From contig OY282606.1 of NCBI GenBank assembly GCA_958298945.1, positions 28,307,740 to 28,371,739 on the forward strand: a stretch of DNA of 64,000 nt, given 5' to 3'. Positions 46,326 through 57,294 of this stretch are shown piece after piece. The notes beneath the pieces are model-generated. The model did no database searches. It had not been told where the DNA came from and saw only the letters and a list, made by a program, of their open reading frames with translations. The DNA is from Atherix ibis. Taxonomy: Eukaryota; Arthropoda; Insecta; Diptera; Athericidae. Position 1 is the first letter of the stretch. The number at the start of each line of letters is the position of its first letter. Position numbers and translations under genes: made by a program.

Positions 46326-47064
46326 CGAGGTCTGTTCAAAAAGTATCGCGAATTTTGTATTTTTTCAAAAATTATTTATATATTCATGAAAATTTATTTT
46401 GTCCCCTTCCAAGTAATCCCCACCACATATTATACACTTGTGCCAACGTTTTTTCCAATCCTCAAAGCACTTCAAAAACTCATTTTTTGTGATCTTGTTC
46501 GATGCCATATTTATCTCCTCAATCGTAGGGTAGCGTCATCCTTTCATGGGGCTCTTCAGTTTCGGAAACAAGAAAAAGTCACAGAGGGTCAGATCTGGGG
46601 AATACAGTGGCTGCGGCATTATTAGTGTGTTGTTTTTGGTCAAAAATGGCAAAAGCCAATTTTTGTTCTTCCACAAATCCTGGCGTTTCTGGCGAATTGC
46701 TTCTTGCAACTTACGTATAACTTGCAGGTAATATTCCTTATTGACGGTACTACCCTGTGGCAAGAACTCATGATGCACCACGCCCCTGCAATCGAAGAAA
46801 ACTATAAGCAAAACCTTCACATTCGACTGAACTTGGCTCGCTTTTTTCGGTCTTGACTCGTGTAACAGCTTCCATTGGGATGATTGAGCTTTGGTTTCCA
46901 CGTCATAACCATAAACCCATGATTCGTCACCAGTTATGACCCTTAGGAGCAAATTTGGTTCGTCCCGGACAGAGCCCAACAGCTCCTTAGCAATGTTAAG
47001 ACGATGCTGTTTTTGGTGAAAAATGGGCAAAAATCAAAGACGAGCTAAAAGACGTGCAAGCTCG
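46326..47064 (-). mobile_element. Family A mariner, 3' two-thirds; 5' end truncated
   Basis: TA at 46324-46325 is followed by CGAGGTCTGTTCAAAAAGTA (the 3' TIR). The minus frame 46536-47030 reads VITGDESWVYGYDVETKAQS (first catalytic Asp), SNVKVLLIVFFDCRGVVHHE, TVNKEYYLQVIRKLQEAIRQ, then NWLLPFLTKNNT and SPDLTLCDFFLFPKL (third Asp). The segment carrying HHDNAPAHTS is deleted between WLLPF and LTKNNT. The N-terminal domain is also deleted (junction near 47030). The element then breaks off at a palindrome at 47061. Confidence 0.9.
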
Positions 47065-47111
47065 TATAAAATTATGCATATTGATGCATAATGAATATGC
47101 TTTTATACGAG
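47061..47111. repeat. Nested palindrome between two mariners
   Basis: Outer arms 47061-47071 (CTCGTATAAAA) and 47101-47111 are perfect complements. An inner palindrome has arms ATTATGCAT (47071-47079) and ATGCATAAT (47084-47092). The outer arms include the terminal CTCG/CGAG of family A ends plus TA. Confidence 0.85.
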
Positions 47112-47955
47112 GTCTATTCAAAAAGAATCGCGAATTTTGAATTTCCGCGGGTTACGTATATTCGATTTTCGATTTTTTTGTGGCGTTATGTTGGTACTCA
47201 TTTCTCTCACTTATATCGTCAGGTTCAGTCATTTTGAATGTTCAGTTAATTTTTGAGAGCTGCTTTATTTGCACGTGTTTTGGATCGTCTTTGATTTTTG
47301 CCATTCCAAAAATGAATCAAAGAATCTGTTTCGGGAACAAGAAAAATCCACAGGGGGCCAGATCTGAGGAATACAGTGGCTACGACATTATTAGTGTGTT
47401 GTTTTTGGCCAAAAATTCACGCACAAACAACGATGTGTGAGCAGGGGCGTTATAATGGTGCAAAAGCCAATTTTTGTTCTTCCACAAATCCAGGTGTTTC
47501 TGGCGGATTGCTTGGCGCAGCTTGGGCATTAATTGCAGGTAATATTCCTTATTGACCGTTCTGCCCTGTGGAAAGAACGCATGATGCACCACGCCGCTGC
47601 AATTGCAGAAAACTGTGAGCAAAACCTTCCTGCACACTTTTCGTCGTTCACATCTTCTCGGCCCCCTGAGAACATTTTATACCACCGATAAACGTTGCAC
47701 AAGGTAGCTTCACCATATGCCATAGTCAACATTTGTAATGCGTCCGCGCAATTAATTTTGTTTTTCACACAAAATTTATTACAGATTCTTTGATCCATTT
47801 TTTGGAATGGGCAAAAATCGGAGACGAGCGAAAACACGTGCAAGCATAAGTAAGAGACATGAGTACCAATATAACGCCACAAAAAATCGAAAATTGAATA
47901 TATGTACGTAACTCGCGGAAATTCAAAGTTTACGATACTTTTTGAACAGACCTCG
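47108..47955. mobile_element. Rearranged family A mariner with two 5' ends
   Basis: The left end (CGAGGTCTATTCAAAAAGAA, then CGCGAATTTTGAATTTCCGC) runs into the 5' untranslated region and the start of the coding region (AATGAATCAAAGAATCTGTTT) on the plus strand. At about 47330 the sequence switches to the minus strand: GGGAACAAGAAAAATCCACA is the complement of the C-terminal coding region. It then runs towards the N-terminus and ends in another 5' TIR at 47955. The two 5' regions thus form inverted arms of about 200 bp. The right flank is TT, not TA. Minus frames carry LLHHYNAPAHTS (second catalytic Asp replaced by Tyr) and, at the right, RICNKFCVKNKINCADALQM (N-terminus). Confidence 0.8.
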
Positions 47956-48475
47956 TTTTAGCTATTCCACTATCACTATCCATAGAGCTAGAAATGAGCC
48001 TCACAATTGAGTAAAATTTTGTTCAAAAAATCCGAAGTCTGTTGTTCCAAAACCCAATCTACGCAATTCCTTTACTTTTTTATATAAATATTCGATTTAT
48101 TTTCTAAAATGGCACATTTCAATCTAAGCAAATTTTATACAAAATAATATTTATATTGTTAAAAAAATATCAACCTGAAAGGATGTATTTATTAAACTGC
48201 TAAATGGATAACCCATCATGTCAGATAATAGATTAATGATATACGCTTTTATTTTTGAAAAAGTTAAACGATTTACTATTTAGAACATATTTAATATCAT
48301 TCTGTGTCTCTTCTAGTTGTTTTTAGTCTCCTTTTTTTATTAAGAACCTAAAACTTTCGTACACTATTCAACAGAAATCTGTGTAGTCTTGGAGTTTGGG
48401 AAAAATTACTGAACATTTTTCTTAACCAGAATTGAAGCATATTTTTTTTAAAAATATTTTGCAAATATCTATTTA
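47956..48475. other. AT-rich spacer, no recognised feature
   Basis: Nothing identifiable. Confidence 0.45.
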
Positions 48476-48477
48476 AA

Positions 48478-48560
48478 GTAAATATTGGCCATTTTTTTCG
48501 ATTACCTTTTGCCATTCTTTTGGTAGTTGAATAAAAAACTAGAATTTTTGGTCTTTCAGA
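48478..48560 (-). pseudogene. Possible mariner transposase C-terminal scrap
   Basis: Minus reading QLPKEWQKVIEKNGQYL resembles the mariner terminal block 'LP.RWQKVI...G.YF'. Compare LIKRWEKVIRTDENYI at 22160-22215. It is only about 25 residues, so the call is tentative. Confidence 0.4.
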
Positions 48561-50160
48561 GCAAAATTCTTTTTTTTAGATTAATTAAAATTAATGACAG
48601 TCCGACGGTGCAAGTTTTGGGCTATTATTATGGGTATATTAGTATTTTCCAGATATTTTGGCGAGTTGCTGTAGGTATGTGTGGTCATGGGTTCCGTAGG
48701 GTTCTGTAACCTTCTTAACTACTGGTAATAATCTTTAGAATTAATCATTTGATCAAGCTGCAGCAGATCATAAAAATCGATTATTTACCAGTTCAACTAA
48801 ATAGAGAGCATTACCATATTTGAGGTCAATTCTGATACTTTATCCATATTTCATTACCAGTAATTAAATATTATAAATAAAAGTGCCAAAAGCAACGGCA
48901 CAGCTCACAAATAGAAAAACAATCCAATAAATTTGGGTTGTGATAATTCGAGTATGCACCGATCAACATTTTTTTTATATCCAGCCATTAGCAAAGGATT
49001 TCAAACTATTTTATAATCATTTATTAAGTTTTTTCAATTTTTTTTATATAATTCCGTTGACTACTTCAAACACTTGGTCTACCAGAGTGAAAAGCAATTT
49101 TAAAACTGCTACTAATAAATGGGATTTACCAGACTAAAACTCATTTTTCGTTGATTTCTGAACTACATTAAAGCTGCTATTAGAAAAAAATCATCTTTCC
49201 TATAAACTTTAAAAATAATCTTACAAGCTTACACAAGCCTAAATTAATTTTTCATTTTCAAAGTAATACAACTTCTTAAACAATTGACCAAACTTAATAA
49301 ACTTTACTAAAAAATCTGACTAAAATATTATTTGTTATATAAAATTTAATCTTGCCTAATCAAAAATTATATTGTCTTAGTTACACATATTTAAATATAA
49401 AAAAATTCTCATCAATATTCCATACTGTATCTTTGTAGCTATTTTAATATTCTTATTTCCAATTCCATAATTTTATCTAGACAAAATTTTTAAAAATAAT
49501 TTTTCTACTTCAATAATACCAATAAATTTAATAAATCCTATTTGATGAGTGCACATATTTTTGAATCCTACTTTTATAGACAGAAATCAATACGAAGCAA
49601 ATTATCAAGTATATTCCCAACAAATCTATTTCCCATGGAGCACAATTTACTTAGTGGTCTTCCCAATTGCTAACAAATAATAATAACGATTTGACTTTTT
49701 TCTCGTCTCTATCCACAAAAGAAAATGCTGTCGTATATTATCAATAATATTGAAACGTTCCCAGCAGGAAATTTTTTTTCATTCCATTTAAGGACTTATT
49801 ATTAATATTGAATATTATCGATAATAAGAGGCAAAAAGTGATTTTTTCCCCCCAATTCTATAATATTTTTTACCTTAATATTAATATTTAAGAATTATTT
49901 TTAGAAATAATCATATTTATTTATTTCTCAAACAAATTCTTTGTTTATTTTCTCTTTATAGAAAATTAATTTTAGATATTAAATTAAGGAATAAATTATA
50001 GAAAATTGAATTGAAAATAATCAAAACGATTATAAAAAAATTTATGGAAAACACATTTTTTGATGAGGGAAATTTTTTGGTATTGTAAAATAATTTATTG
50101 TTGAAGATAAATTTTGAATAGAAAATATGTGGTAGTACAGAAAAGTAATGAGATTGATTT
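48561..50160. other. AT-rich spacer, no recognised feature
   Basis: Chance frames only (plus 48527-48709, plus 48940-49137). Confidence 0.45.
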
Positions 50161-50164
50161 TTTT

Positions 50165-50650
50165 TTTTGCAATAATATTAGATCATCTTCAAAGTAGTTT
50201 TCTTGAGCACTTATACATCGGAGAATGCGTTGTTTACACTTTTCATGCGTTGTTTTTACTGGAATCACTTTCACCACCTTGGTTACACTTCATTGGATGT
50301 TATTGACCATACCAAGTTGATGTCCTTTCAAGTGTTTTTTGATCTTGGTAAAGAAAAACAGTTTAAGGTGAGAAAGAGGAGTTATAATCAGGCATATCAA
50401 TTTTTTCGATAAACACTTATTGATAGATATGACCAATGTAACAGAAGGTATCGTTATTGTTGAACTGTTCAAGGACTTTGTTATGAAAACCCGGATAATT
50501 TAAATTTACCTCACTACTCATCGCTTTCAATGTTAATCGGTAGTGTCAACTCACAAAAACCTCAGTCGTTCCAAATTATCATATCATCAGTTCTCGCTGT
50601 GGAAAGCCATTCTGAGCAAGGTTCATCGTCTTCCACTAGCTTCTTGGCCC
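50165..50650 (-). pseudogene. Family F mariner transposase remnant
   Basis: The minus strand from high to low coordinates has three blocks. The first is VEDDEPCSEWLSTARTDD (about 50570-50635, the 'EDD.RSGRPSTSRTDE' block after the first helix-turn-helix). The second is KIKKHLKGHQLGMVNNIQ (about 50295-50350). The third is VIPVKTTHEKCKQRILRCIS then AQENYFEDDL (about 50180-50260, the tail 'AIPVE.F..C...W..R..RCI.AQG.YFEGD'). The catalytic core is deleted or unreadable. Confidence 0.7.
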
Positions 50651-50662
50651 ACCAAAAATCAC

Positions 50663-50698
50663 AAATTTTTCGGGTGCTAAATGGTACCCGAAAAATTT
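50663..50698. repeat. 13-bp perfect inverted duplication, 10-nt loop
   Basis: Arms 50663-50675 (AAATTTTTCGGGT) and 50686-50698 are exact complements. Confidence 0.85.
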
Positions 50699-50699
50699 C

Positions 50700-50805
50700 C
50701 GATTATTATAAGATATTTTCGCCAATCAAACTTTCGGGTTCACCAAGTTTAACAAACAATTTTATGTTACTTAAACCAATATGGACTTACGGACTCTAAA
50801 ATCGA
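50700..50805 (+). pseudogene. Jockey-like LINE thumb scrap
   Basis: The plus frame reads SPSLTNNFMLLKPIWTYGL, the '.RSKLT.....L.KPIWTYGLELW' thumb block also seen at 14256 and 54830. Confidence 0.65.
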
Positions 50806-50809
50806 ACAT

Positions 50810-53800
50810 CACTTATAACGGTTAAACCAGACAAGTTTGAAACATATTGTAGATCGCATGTTAAGAAGAATATTTTGTTTTCAAATTTAATTAATATCTT
50901 CAAATAACATGGAATTTGTATCAAGCAGATTTTTTAAGGGAAGATACAAGTACTTGAAGATATTGAGAGAAAAACATCTGTAGTATGTATCATCAAGAAT
51001 GGGATGATTTTCAAGGCTTCGAGATTGTGACGTTTTGATTCGATAGAAATTTGAGGGTTTAGTAGAACAGAAAAATAATTGTTTTTGTCATCAGTTTAGT
51101 TCCATTTTATTTATTTTTATCTGACCGTTTGCTAAATATAAATCTAAGAAATTGCACGCTCGTTTTTTGTAGAATATTACTGCCATTTAATAGTATCCTG
51201 CTCTTGGTATAGTGTAAAATTACCATGAGCACATTTTCACTAATTTACCTCAACTTTGCATATTTTGAACCAAGCTTTTAAAGAGTAGATGTTATTCTGT
51301 AAAATAGTAGTAGCTGCAAAAAGATGTTTTTGAAGTTCCTAAGAAACTACGAGGGGGACTAATGTAAAATTTGTGTAGATTAAAAGCCCCAATGATATTA
51401 ATTTCATTTATTTTCTGCTATATCTTGAATATATAAAGTTATCAGAATAAATTCACATCCTTTAATATATATAAAATATCTCTGAAATAGACCTCAAAAC
51501 TAATCAATTTCATAACTTACATCATGAATTCAATTTTTTAAGATAATTTTTAGTTGCGTTTATAAAAATATGAAAAAAAAAGTTAAATTTAATATAAAAA
51601 GCTTTTTCTAAACATATTATTAATAAACTGAGACCTCTTAAATAAATTATATTAAATATATTGAGAGATTCTGAAAATTAACATTCCAACATTTAAGAAT
51701 AATTCATAATATTTTGTTAAGTAAAAATTCATTTTCATACAATAATACATAAACACGAGAATGTAGATATTATTTTCGAATTCTATTGAGGTAATAATAG
51801 GTATATTTGGGATATTTACCAAAGGTATAATTTGTACTCGATAGAAAACAATTTTTGAAAATTTAATATTTCCCACAATGCATCTTAGGAACTCATTAAT
51901 ATGTTAAATAAGTAATATGCAAGAAGTGTTTAAGATGTCTTCTACATCCTTAGGAGTATAGTTGAAATTGGCTTTGAATACTATTATTATTATTGCAGAT
52001 ACTGTCGAAATTATTATTAAGAAAATTAGATTCGTATATTCACGGCCTTAGGTTGATTGCCACAGCCAGAAATATTCATTTTTATAGCTCTTCATCTACG
52101 TGGTATTTGATATAAGCCCTCTTGTCGACGACGATTGTGTAGACTAACTTATCGAAAGAATTAAAATAACTCCTCTGAACCTCAGGCAAATACCACAGTA
52201 ATTCGTGAAATTTCAATTTAACTCTGTTGAAATTGAATTTTACTCATAATAATATTTTGCCTTTTTCACAATTTACAATTTAATACTCGTATCTGAAGTT
52301 TAGAGAATTATGATGAGAACTCTCATAATCCAAGTGTTGACTGTTCGATGAACATTTGTTCGGTCTCAGTGACATTTTACAAAAACATTTTTTCTATTGG
52401 CTTTTGTAAAAGTTTTGCAGGAAAATATCCTATTATAGTTATATTATGTATACAGGCACTTCGGGGATTTCTTATTATGTAAAAAAAAAAGTCTATACCG
52501 TTCCTAAGTGTGTACACTAATAAAAGTAATAAAAGTAACAAAAATAATCTAAGAAATTTATTATCACAGTCTAATTGAAGTTGTTCAATTCGTCGGTCTA
52601 GTAAAAAGGACACAACAAATTAAGTATTCGAAGTCATGAACATAAATTAGAGACTGAAATTTAGTTGAGCTCTCTCTCAAAGAAAATCATAAGAAAATTA
52701 GAAAAAAATTATGTAAGAAGAAGAAGAAGAAGAAGTTGAAGAAGAAATATTGCTTCTCTGGCTATGAAAAGAAGAATTACTCGTCGTACAACTGATCCAT
52801 AACCACTTCTGCAAATCGATGGTAATGCAATCAATTTTCATCTTTTATACTCTCTGCTACTTGACGAAATTTATTCATGAAATTTATTTACGGTCATTGA
52901 CGCATTCAATTTACTACTAACCAGCACCCCTAATAATAGTGTCATTTTAGCACTAGCCATGTTTATGGCATTTTTCTGTTAAGTCGCCTATTTAATAACA
53001 TCTTACACATTTTTTTTTTGTATTTTGATCATCGACTTGATTTATAACTTATTTTTATCTATTAACGATACTTATTTGAATATAAATTGATTAAGTCTTT
53101 TTTTTTTCTAAACGGAATTTCTTCACTTCTTCTTAGATTATAAAAAGAAAGTTTGGACAAATTACCTTCTTATTTATGAAAAGTACTCATCCAGAATTCT
53201 TCAACGCATATCAGAATTTCACATTTATTGACTGCCTGTTTTTGATGGTATTTTATTGTAAGCTCCACTTTTAATAAATAATTATCTTATTTTCGCTTAG
53301 GCAAAGAAAATTAAGAATTTAATAGAGTTTTTATTTTATTATATTATTTAAATCTTGCCATTATCCATGAAATATGAAATTATTCAAATTGATGCAACGA
53401 TCTATTTGAAGTAAATTTCGATGACTATTTAATCACACTTTGGAGACTATATTTTGGCTATTTTCCAACGGATATTGTTTTTTAAGTGCTCTCAAAATTG
53501 AAATTTTCTGCACAAATACTTTTTTTTAGCATACTTTTGAAAGAGACTGCCCAACGACAATTTTGACATCAGAAAATCTGGAACTTTCGTATAATGAAAC
53601 CAAAATTTTCGAAAATCTTCAAGTTTAATAGTCCAAGAAAGTTGGTTATTATATTGGCCATCATGATCAAAATTAATGGTTACGAGCCGAAAATACCTTC
53701 ACAACATGCTGATGAGTTTTTATAGACCCATATATGATAATTTTTTTTTTTTATTGACGGATCAACCCATTAACATATGAGCCCCATCGCTAAAAAAGAT

Positions 53801-54055
53801 ATATATTATTAATATTTTATTTTCAAATTGCAATAATTAATTCAATTAAAAATTAATTTAAATAATATATTTACTGAATAATGGTTAAATGATTAGATTG
53901 TACTTTTAAAACTACAAAATGGATAATGCTAATTTTTATCACCTTTTATAAGAAACTTAAAATTTCTTTTTTATTATAAAATATAATTGATTACTGTTTT
54001 TTTTTGCATATATTTCAATTTAGTATTTAAATTTAATCCTCTGAAAATTTGCCAT
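50810..54055. other. AT-rich spacer; short AAG microsatellite at about 52714-52745
   Basis: No coding motif. The AAG/GAA run is imperfect (interrupted by TTGAAG). Chance frames at minus 51652-51876 and minus 52377-52613. Confidence 0.5.
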
Positions 54056-54699
54056 CATTAAAATCATCCCAAAGCCCAATAAACCAATAAACCGCCACAC
54101 TTCCTACAGGCCAATAAGTCTCCTTCCAGTACTCTCAAAAATCTTTGTAAACATTCTTCTTCGCCCGCTTACATCCTCTACTCGCATTTTCAAATTTAAT
54201 TCTTAATCACCAATTTGGTTTCCGCGCCGAACACACCACTACCCAGCAGTGTCATCGAGTTGTCGATTTCATTGCATCCTCTTGAGAAAGAAAAGAGTAC
54301 TCTCTCGGTATATTTCTTGATATAAGTCAAGCTTTTGATAGAGTGTGGCACCCGGGTCTACTCTGGAAATTCAAGAGGTTCCTTCCTTCTACCTATTTCC
54401 TAATCCTAAGATCATTCCTGTCCAACCGATACTTCCAAGTAAATGAATCCAACGAACTCTCCAATATCTCTCCGATATTGGCTGGGATTCCTCAGGGTAG
54501 CCCTCCAGAACTGGTTTACCCTCCAGAACTGGTTTACTAGGTGGAGAATAAAAGTCAAAGAACGTAAATCTATCCAGGTAACTTTCAGTCTTCGTCGTGA
54601 GCCACCCCTCCCATATATCTTAATGGCAGTGCCATACCTCAACACACCGAAGCTCGGTACCTAGGACTGTACTTAGACAAACGCTGGACATGGAACCCA

Positions 54700-54743
54700 C
54701 GTCTTTTAAGTTCTTGACTTAAAAGACAAGAACTTAAAAGACG
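54700..54743. repeat. 17-bp inverted duplication with nested second palindrome
   Basis: Arms 54700-54716 and 54727-54743 (CGTCTTTTAAGTTCTTG and complement) enclose 10 nt. The loop itself is part of a second palindrome (GTCTTTTAAGT 54701-54711 with ACTTAAAAGAC 54717-54727). The right arm reads in frame as LKRQELKRR of the LINE, so the left arm is the inverted addition. Confidence 0.9.
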
Positions 54744-54784
54744 ATACCTTAAACTACTTCGACTTCTAGACAAACGTTCCAAAC

Positions 54785-54828
54785 TTACTAAGGTATTGTA
54801 TAAGTACTGTTATACAATACCTTACTAA
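54785..54828. repeat. 19-bp inverted duplication, 6-nt loop
   Basis: Arms 54785-54803 and 54810-54828 match at 18 of 19 positions. The left arm reads in frame (LTKVLYK), so here the right arm is the inverted addition. Confidence 0.9.
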
Positions 54829-54979
54829 AACCCATATGGACATACGGACTAGAACTCTGGCGATCTACTAAGCCTTCTAATTCCCGTCGAATCCAATCCC
54901 TTCAATCAAAAATACTCCGTACAATTGTCGATGCCTCCTTTTATGTTCGCAATACTGTTATTCATCGTGATCTTAAAGA

Positions 54980-55555
54980 AACAAATATTTTATTGTTATT
55001 TTAACATATTAAAATTGATTATTTTTACTAGCCAACTTGAGTTATTTACTATCAGGATCACTTTTCTGTTATCATATTGGTATTGTAGTTTTCTCCACAA
55101 ATTTAATTAATAAAAGGATTTATAATTATATTTGCTAGCCGATATATTTTAGCTATATTACTACAGTATTAAAATTTTCATAACATTTAAAATTTTATAT
55201 ATTCTCGTGAGGACAGCCATATACTGCCAAGAGATTTCCTAAACTGAAAGCTTGTGTTTTATTACAATACTTTCTTTCTTTTTTATTCTCTCATATGGCT
55301 ACAGAAAAAAATTATCCTTGCTAGCACGCACACTATTAAGTATCCATAGTGAATTTTAATTGTTATTATTACAGTATATACCATACAGTTTATTCTTTAA
55401 GGTAATTTTCAATTCATTTAAAATCAATAAAAAATAAGTTAAACGACATTACAATATATAACAAAAAATTAATCCTAACATGAGTTATGAAATCCGATAG
55501 TCTGACTACTATTAACCATAGTATTTTTCTATTGATATGATAATTAAATTAAAGA
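54980..55555. other. AT-rich spacer, no recognised feature
   Basis: Nothing identifiable. Confidence 0.45.
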
Positions 55556-55559
55556 TTGT

Positions 55560-57290
55560 TTGTATGTTAATGTCCCTTAGACATGAGCCAGGGTCTATTT
55601 TTTTAGCAACATGACCCTTAAGCCCTTTGGCGACTGTTTTTAATAGGTTGGAACAATTAGAGTTAGTTAAATCTTGTAGAGCCTCCCATTTTAGTATATT
55701 TGATCACGTTAAAAAAAGGGCTTGGAAATCAAATTGTTGGATCTAGGAGCTCCATAATGGGAGGAACAGTGCTCGGAAAGAAATTCTTAGTTTACTGGCA
55801 TTTGCTCAAAATGTATTCATTAGTTAGTACAACGCTAAAAAGAAAGTGTGGTTTCCAAAAAGAAAGTTATGGGTGAAAGCAGTTTTCGTGCTCAGAATTT
55901 TGGTAAGGTTGTTGAGCAGACGGCTTTATTGGTAGTTGGTCTATGAGATGCTAGAAAGCTTTCACTGTAACTTCAGTCTGTGTTTCTACAATATATATGG
56001 CCGTTATGTTAATAGCCGAGGCATATTGCGGATAGCTGTGAGCACAGGCTGCCGGAGAGTTTCTCCCGCCAACTGATCAGCTCATTCATTTCTCATTGTT
56101 CCCATATAACCCGACACCCAACACAACTCGAAACTCCTATTGCTGAGTAGACTATGTCGAATCTCATTGAGAACAGGATCATTCAATGGGTTGCTAATAG
56201 TATTCAGGGCGGCTGGGCTGTCAGAAAAGATGATGTTATATCCAACAGCAATATAAACAGATATCTTTATAGTGCACAGCTCCCCATAATACGGAGCTGT
56301 CCTATATGCAAAGACTCGACAATGCAGATTTAGGTTCCATTGACCTCAGTAACTGCAAAGTTCTTTGAGCCCGTCTACTGTTCCAAAAAAAAGTTGCCTG
56401 TAGGTAGACGGGTCGTTTAAAGCCTTTTTAAACCTATTTAGGGATGTAGTTATTATAAACCACGGCTTCCTATCTGGATGTGCAAGTGAAGTTTTGAAGT
56501 GAAGGAAAGAGAGTATAAGAATCTATCTCTAATGATGAAATTATTAGCGATAAGGAGGATAAATTTCTTTCCGAATTGGTAGTGGTTATAATAGTTTTGA
56601 CTAAATTATGGAGGGGATAATTATCGAAGGAATAATTATAATAAATAATGCTGATTCGGGTTTTATGAAGTAACAGAGAAATGGGGTTTCGATCAGTTTT
56701 GGGGAAGTCCGATGAGCTCCACTGGCTAGTCTGATACAATGGTTAACAGCTGATTCGACATACCTTAACTCTGCTATTGGAATTCTGATACATAAAGTGA
56801 GGGAATAGAGACTCATCCCGTCTGACCTTTTACTTATAACTGAGTGATTTTGTCAATAGTATTTTTTATCTACAAATTCTATCGTTCTCAACGGGTAATG
56901 AAAATACCCACGCCTTTCATGGATCTATACGGTGAAGGGAGACTCGGCTTAGAGAAGAGGCATTCGTGTTCCATTTACGTTTCCTGCAGACGTGGAGACA
57001 TGTTGTATTTTTCGTAGGTATGACTGCACCGTTTTCCTTGCTCCAAGCAATTGAGTAAACTTAGATAATACCTACAATGAATATCAAGGATTATGAGGAA
57101 TAAACTTCTGCCCTACTGTTTGCATATACATTTTTGAGTATAAGTTAATAAATATTTCGAGACCAGTGATGCTGAGGTCATCGATGAGTGTTTCTGGAAA
57201 AAGAAAATGGAGAAAACTGTTTATAACGAGACACAGCCATGTCACGAACATAAGGGACTTTAAGATCACTATTGCGATATATATTTATCT
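55560..57290 (-). mobile_element. RNase H-bearing non-LTR retrotransposon remnant (I/R1-like), second copy
   Basis: Reading down the minus strand: ETLIDDLSITG near 57165-57195 is a possible Y-x-D-D polymerase motif. The frame 56601-56816 reads LTLCIRIPIAELRYVESAVN then HCIRLASGAHRTSPKLIETP, the post-polymerase block 'PI.EL..VE...N..LRLA.GAHRTSP'. RNase H then runs from about 56375 to 56010. It has TGSKNFAVTEVNG (first block, Asp of DGS/TDGS lost), FSDSPAALNTISNP, CWVSGYMGTMRNE and ADQLAGETLRQPVLTAIR. The region 55560-55990 should be the 3' end and resembles 9390-9600. Frames are broken, so the element is inactive. Confidence 0.8.
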
Positions 57291-57294
57291 GAAG

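Larger units (their letters stand above)
54060..54975 (+). pseudogene. Jockey-like LINE reverse transcriptase, YADD deleted
   Basis: Plus frames read SYRPISLLPVLSKIFVNILL (RT motif 1 block, near 54105-54165), FRAEHTTTQQCHRVVDFIAS (near 54220-54280) and GIFLDISQAFDRVWHPGLLW (motif A, near 54310-54365). TYFLILRSFLSNRYFQVN and ILAGIPQGS (motif B, near 54475) follow. Then an 18-bp unit (CCTCCAGAACTGGTTTAC) is duplicated in tandem at 54502-54537. The sequence jumps directly to QNWFTRWRIKVKERKSIQVT, so the catalytic YADD segment is missing. RYLGLYLDKRWTWNPRL, RQELKRRYLKLLRLLDKRSK and LKPIWTYGLELWRSTKPSNS form the thumb, ending in LRTIVDASFYVRNTVIHRDL. Two inverted duplications (54700 and 54785) interrupt it. 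Confidence 0.9.
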
